From: Glandiceps talaboti
Lineage: Eukaryota; Hemichordata; Enteropneusta; Spengelidae
Direction of reading: 5' to 3'
Length of the DNA: 64,000 nt
Assembly (NCBI RefSeq): GCF_964340395.1
Contig: NC_135565.1
Span: 22,987,929-23,051,928 of the forward strand
This document shows, one piece after another, positions 60,891 through 64,000 of this stretch; positions within the stretch are counted from its first letter, which is position 1, and the number at the start of each line of letters is the position of its first letter. Below the pieces are notes generated by a model that saw only the letters and a list, made by a program, of their open reading frames with translations, searched no databases and was not told the origin of the DNA. The position numbers were made by a program, and so were the translations under genes.

Positions 60891-63800
60891 CTTTTAATTC
60901 ACAAGTAATTTTTAAAAAATGGAAGCCCCTCTCTACATACTTTTCTACTGACTTTGCACAAGACTAGAAAATAACTTAAGTTTAAATCACAAACATGCTA
61001 ACTATAGAATCACTTACACAACAGTGAATTGTGGGTAATAATACAAATTGAATATATACTGAAAGAAATTTTAATTTAGGCAGCACACAGTGTTGAATTG
61101 ATTGATAGTCAGTTGTTTCTTTCCTCCCATTCATATCATCTGAGTAATTTATTCATGAAAAATATCACTGGAAGTGTTGTGCCCTGTTTTGTAAAATGAA
61201 TTCTTAGACTTGTATATTGTAGAATTTGTACAAGCATCATGAAAGAGATACTACTTTGCTATTGTAAACAAAAATCACCATCATGTACTTTGGTTTGAAT
61301 GCAATTTGAAATAGCTACAGAATGGGTTACTTCCACTAAAAATCCAGTGTCAAAGTCCAACTCTTGCCCAGTAAAACAGGTAAAATATTATCACATTGGA
61401 CACAGAGGGCGCACTATCATTTATCATGATCACTTTAATACAAAATATTACTTATGAAAGAATTGTTTAATCATACAAAAACTTTTGATTATTTTTTCTT
61501 CTGCTATGTCAACATTGGAAACTTGTAGAAATTTGTATTCTGGTCACCTTTTAACCTTCAAATGAATTTAGTGTGTTTATCCAGATTGTCATACATTTGT
61601 AACTTTCCAGTGAATTTTACCCATAATTTTGAGTATTATCAGAGAAATGAACAGAAACTGTTTATCTTCATTAAAATTTTGTTGAAATTTAGCCAGGAAA
61701 CATCGAAATATTGTTTTTAATTTTAAAGAATTCTTTTTAGCCAACATTAAAGGCTTGTATGCAAATGTAGATGATGGAGTTGCGTGTAGTTAGAATATGT
61801 CAGAGAAAATCTCTATTCTATCAAAGAATTCAGTACTAAAAGTGCTAAAAATGTGACACCAAAGTAATAGCGCCCTCTATGGTACCATTGCACATTGAAC
61901 AATAGTGTATTCAAAGACATTGGAAATATAGGAAGTGTTTGTAAAACAAATTGTTTCACTGACAAAGTTTATGACAAAGTCTGTAAGTAGCACTAGTACT
62001 TGTACAGCTACACAGTTCCTTTGTATCACTCAGTGATAATGTTTTCATATTTTAAAGACCAAAAAGAAACTTTTAAGAAGCATACCTGAAGGACACTTGG
62101 CCCAACTTTATATGTGAGAATAATTTAGTATTATGTTATAACGATATGTTTTACTATGTAACTCTTATGTTACTTGTCTCCTGCATATTGTTTAGCCTAA
62201 TGTCTTGGTCCTAGTGGGTTTTTTTGTCTTGCCAATGTGGCATCTCACTTATATCCCTAATGCTTCTATCATAGCGCCCTCTACGGCAATGTCACTTCTC
62301 ATTCATATTACCCATAATATCATCAGCATTACACTTGAACATCTATGATTTCAGGTAGATATTAAAATTACTAAAACCAAGGTATATGATTACCAGGTCA
62401 TTTCTACACCATGTATGTGCTTTTCAACTGTAACCTATATAATTGTATTTGTCAAACTGTAACATTCAGTCTGATGTAGGTATTTACATATTCAAAATAA
62501 TGTCAACAACAATAGACAACTCTAAAGCACGCCTCCAATTTTTATATGATAGCGCCCTCTACGGCATGTTCAGCAGTGAACGCCCTTTGTCTTAGTAGTT
62601 AAGATTGGCATACATATAAACTTGGTGAATACTTTATCAAGGGTTGGTACTATGGACTGGGTTTACTCCCATTAAGATGGATTACTATCACAAAACTTCA
62701 ATGGAAAATAATCAATGCAATGTGGATTTTACATCTTATATGTTTCATCCTTTATGTGAGGGAAACTACACATTAAGTATTAAACCTCACCAATCTAAGT
62801 TCAGATCATTTTATTATATGCTAAATGAATATTTATTGTCCGTGTAAAACACCCAGACAAGTACTCCAGTATTATAAGTTTTTAGTAATCAGCTCTTTGA
62901 ATGGAATATTCAGCTTTTACATGTTCACATTTTTGTTACAGTGGATAAAAAACTATGAAAGTACTGTACTTCATAATTACACCATATCACAACAACTTTA
63001 TGTGCTCAGGTGGTATTTTTGTTATCTGTATTTGATCAGAGAGCTGTTGACATGTCAGTTATTATTCACCATGTGGTTGAAGATTTTTTAAATCTAACAC
63101 TATGATTAGGCAAAAAGAAAAATTATTTCCGATAACATGGCCTCAGAAAACGGGGTAGGTAGATCTGGACTTTATTTGATTTTATTTTATCTTTTTAATT
63201 TATTTTTGAAAATTATTGCTTGGCCTCAAAGTCAAATGAAATGTCAGCCAGAATACCCCATTCTGTGATAGTTTGATGAAATATGTTGGTCAGAATACCC
63301 CATTCTGTGATAGTTGGGATGAAATATGTACAGACATTATTGGAGGAAAGAAAACATGTGCTTGAAGGTCAAGAAGACAAAAAAAATCTTATCTTTTTGT
63401 TTTAAATGTTTTAACAAAGTTTATGGTTGGTTGGGTTTTTGGAAGCACACCTTTTTTTTTATTTTGCCTCATGACAAATGTAATCTCTTTTCTCTAACAT
63501 TTTGACTATTTTAAGTATTGTAATCTAAGTTATGATTTATTTATGTAAGATATCACTTATCACAAATAGTCATGAATATTCAGTGTTCATCTAATACATA
63601 TTTACGTCAGCTAAGACCCACAATGCAACAGTGTACCACTGCTAGAACATTAGAGGTGATTAATATCAGTTTAGTATTTCTTGGCTGTGAGTGCAATTTA
63701 TGTGATGATATATCAAGAACTGAAATATGTTTATTTCCTGGAATGTAATTCCTTTTTAGTTACATTAACGCACCATTCTAATGCAGTAAAGAGATTTTTT

Positions 63801-64000
63801 TCAGAATTGAAAACACAGATTGCAAACAAATCCAATTGACTTATCTGATGGTTTACCCAATTATCTTGTAATTTTAAATATATAGATGTATTTATTTTTA
63901 ATTGTTTCATTGTTTATCCACACAAATGTTTTTAGTACTGACAAATGCTATTATATTTTTTTAGAGGCCAAATATTAGTTTTTAACAAAATATATATGCT
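60891..64000. other. Downstream DNA, no gene recognised
   Basis: AT-rich and mostly unique. Contains four AGCGCCCTCT/AGAGGGCGC words (61404, 61869, 62273, 62551) and a ~43-bp direct repeat at 63242-63331 (CAGAATACCCCATTCTGTGA, TAGTT). Frames at 62644-62847 and 62825-63091 show no family features. Confidence 0.5.

Noticed and set aside
62644-63091. Two overlapping frames of 67 and 88 codons downstream of BRSK
   Set aside because: No family features or splice support; composition is that of AT-rich non-coding DNA.

Overview
The window is animal nuclear DNA: AT-rich and intron-rich, with GT-AG spliced exons, microsatellites, minisatellites, tRNA-headed SINEs, a LINE fragment and several foldback/MITE-like elements. 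The abundance of the palindrome TACATGTA and the mix of repeats suggest a marine invertebrate (mollusc-like lophotrochozoan, hemichordate or cephalochordate). The sequence alone does not decide between these.

The only gene I can support is a plus-strand BRSK/SAD-family serine/threonine kinase. Fifteen coding exons lie between 34165 and 56584, all with consistent phase and GT-AG boundaries. Together they encode about 659 residues: most of the kinase domain, the UBA-like segment, a Ser/Pro-rich linker and the C-terminal KA1/AIS-like region. The start codon and the first part of the glycine-rich loop lie on one or more exons that I could not find upstream, so 1-34164 is either a very long intron or intergenic DNA. 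The stop codon is at 56582-56584. A long 3' UTR probably follows, and the only canonical AATAAA I noticed is at 60867.

Layout: 1-34164 has no recognisable coding sequence. It is built from tandem repeats (a GTAT/GTAC tract at 2.3-3.0 kb, 55-bp units at 5.1-5.4 kb, units of about 77 bp at 9.0-9.6 kb, a 55-bp minisatellite at 19.7-21.7 kb and a 22-bp minisatellite at 27.2-30.3 kb), three SINE copies, a foldback element family and a hAT-like nonautonomous element. The gene occupies 34165-56584. Its 11.4-kb intron 3 holds a 75-bp satellite, a 59-bp minisatellite and an antisense LINE reverse-transcriptase C-terminus. 56585-64000 is 3' UTR and downstream DNA with few repeats.

The most interesting pattern is that tandem duplications in this gene repeatedly include splice junctions. 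Copies of exon ends with their donor sites lie in the introns after exons 3, 4, 6 and 11, and a copy of the last exon's acceptor with its first codons lies just upstream of that exon. Some copies have broken donors and others look usable. I did not find a multi-gene system. The best candidates for something undescribed are this splice-junction-seeded repeat growth, the foldback families, and motif-dense repeats (an octamer array and an AACCAGTT cluster).
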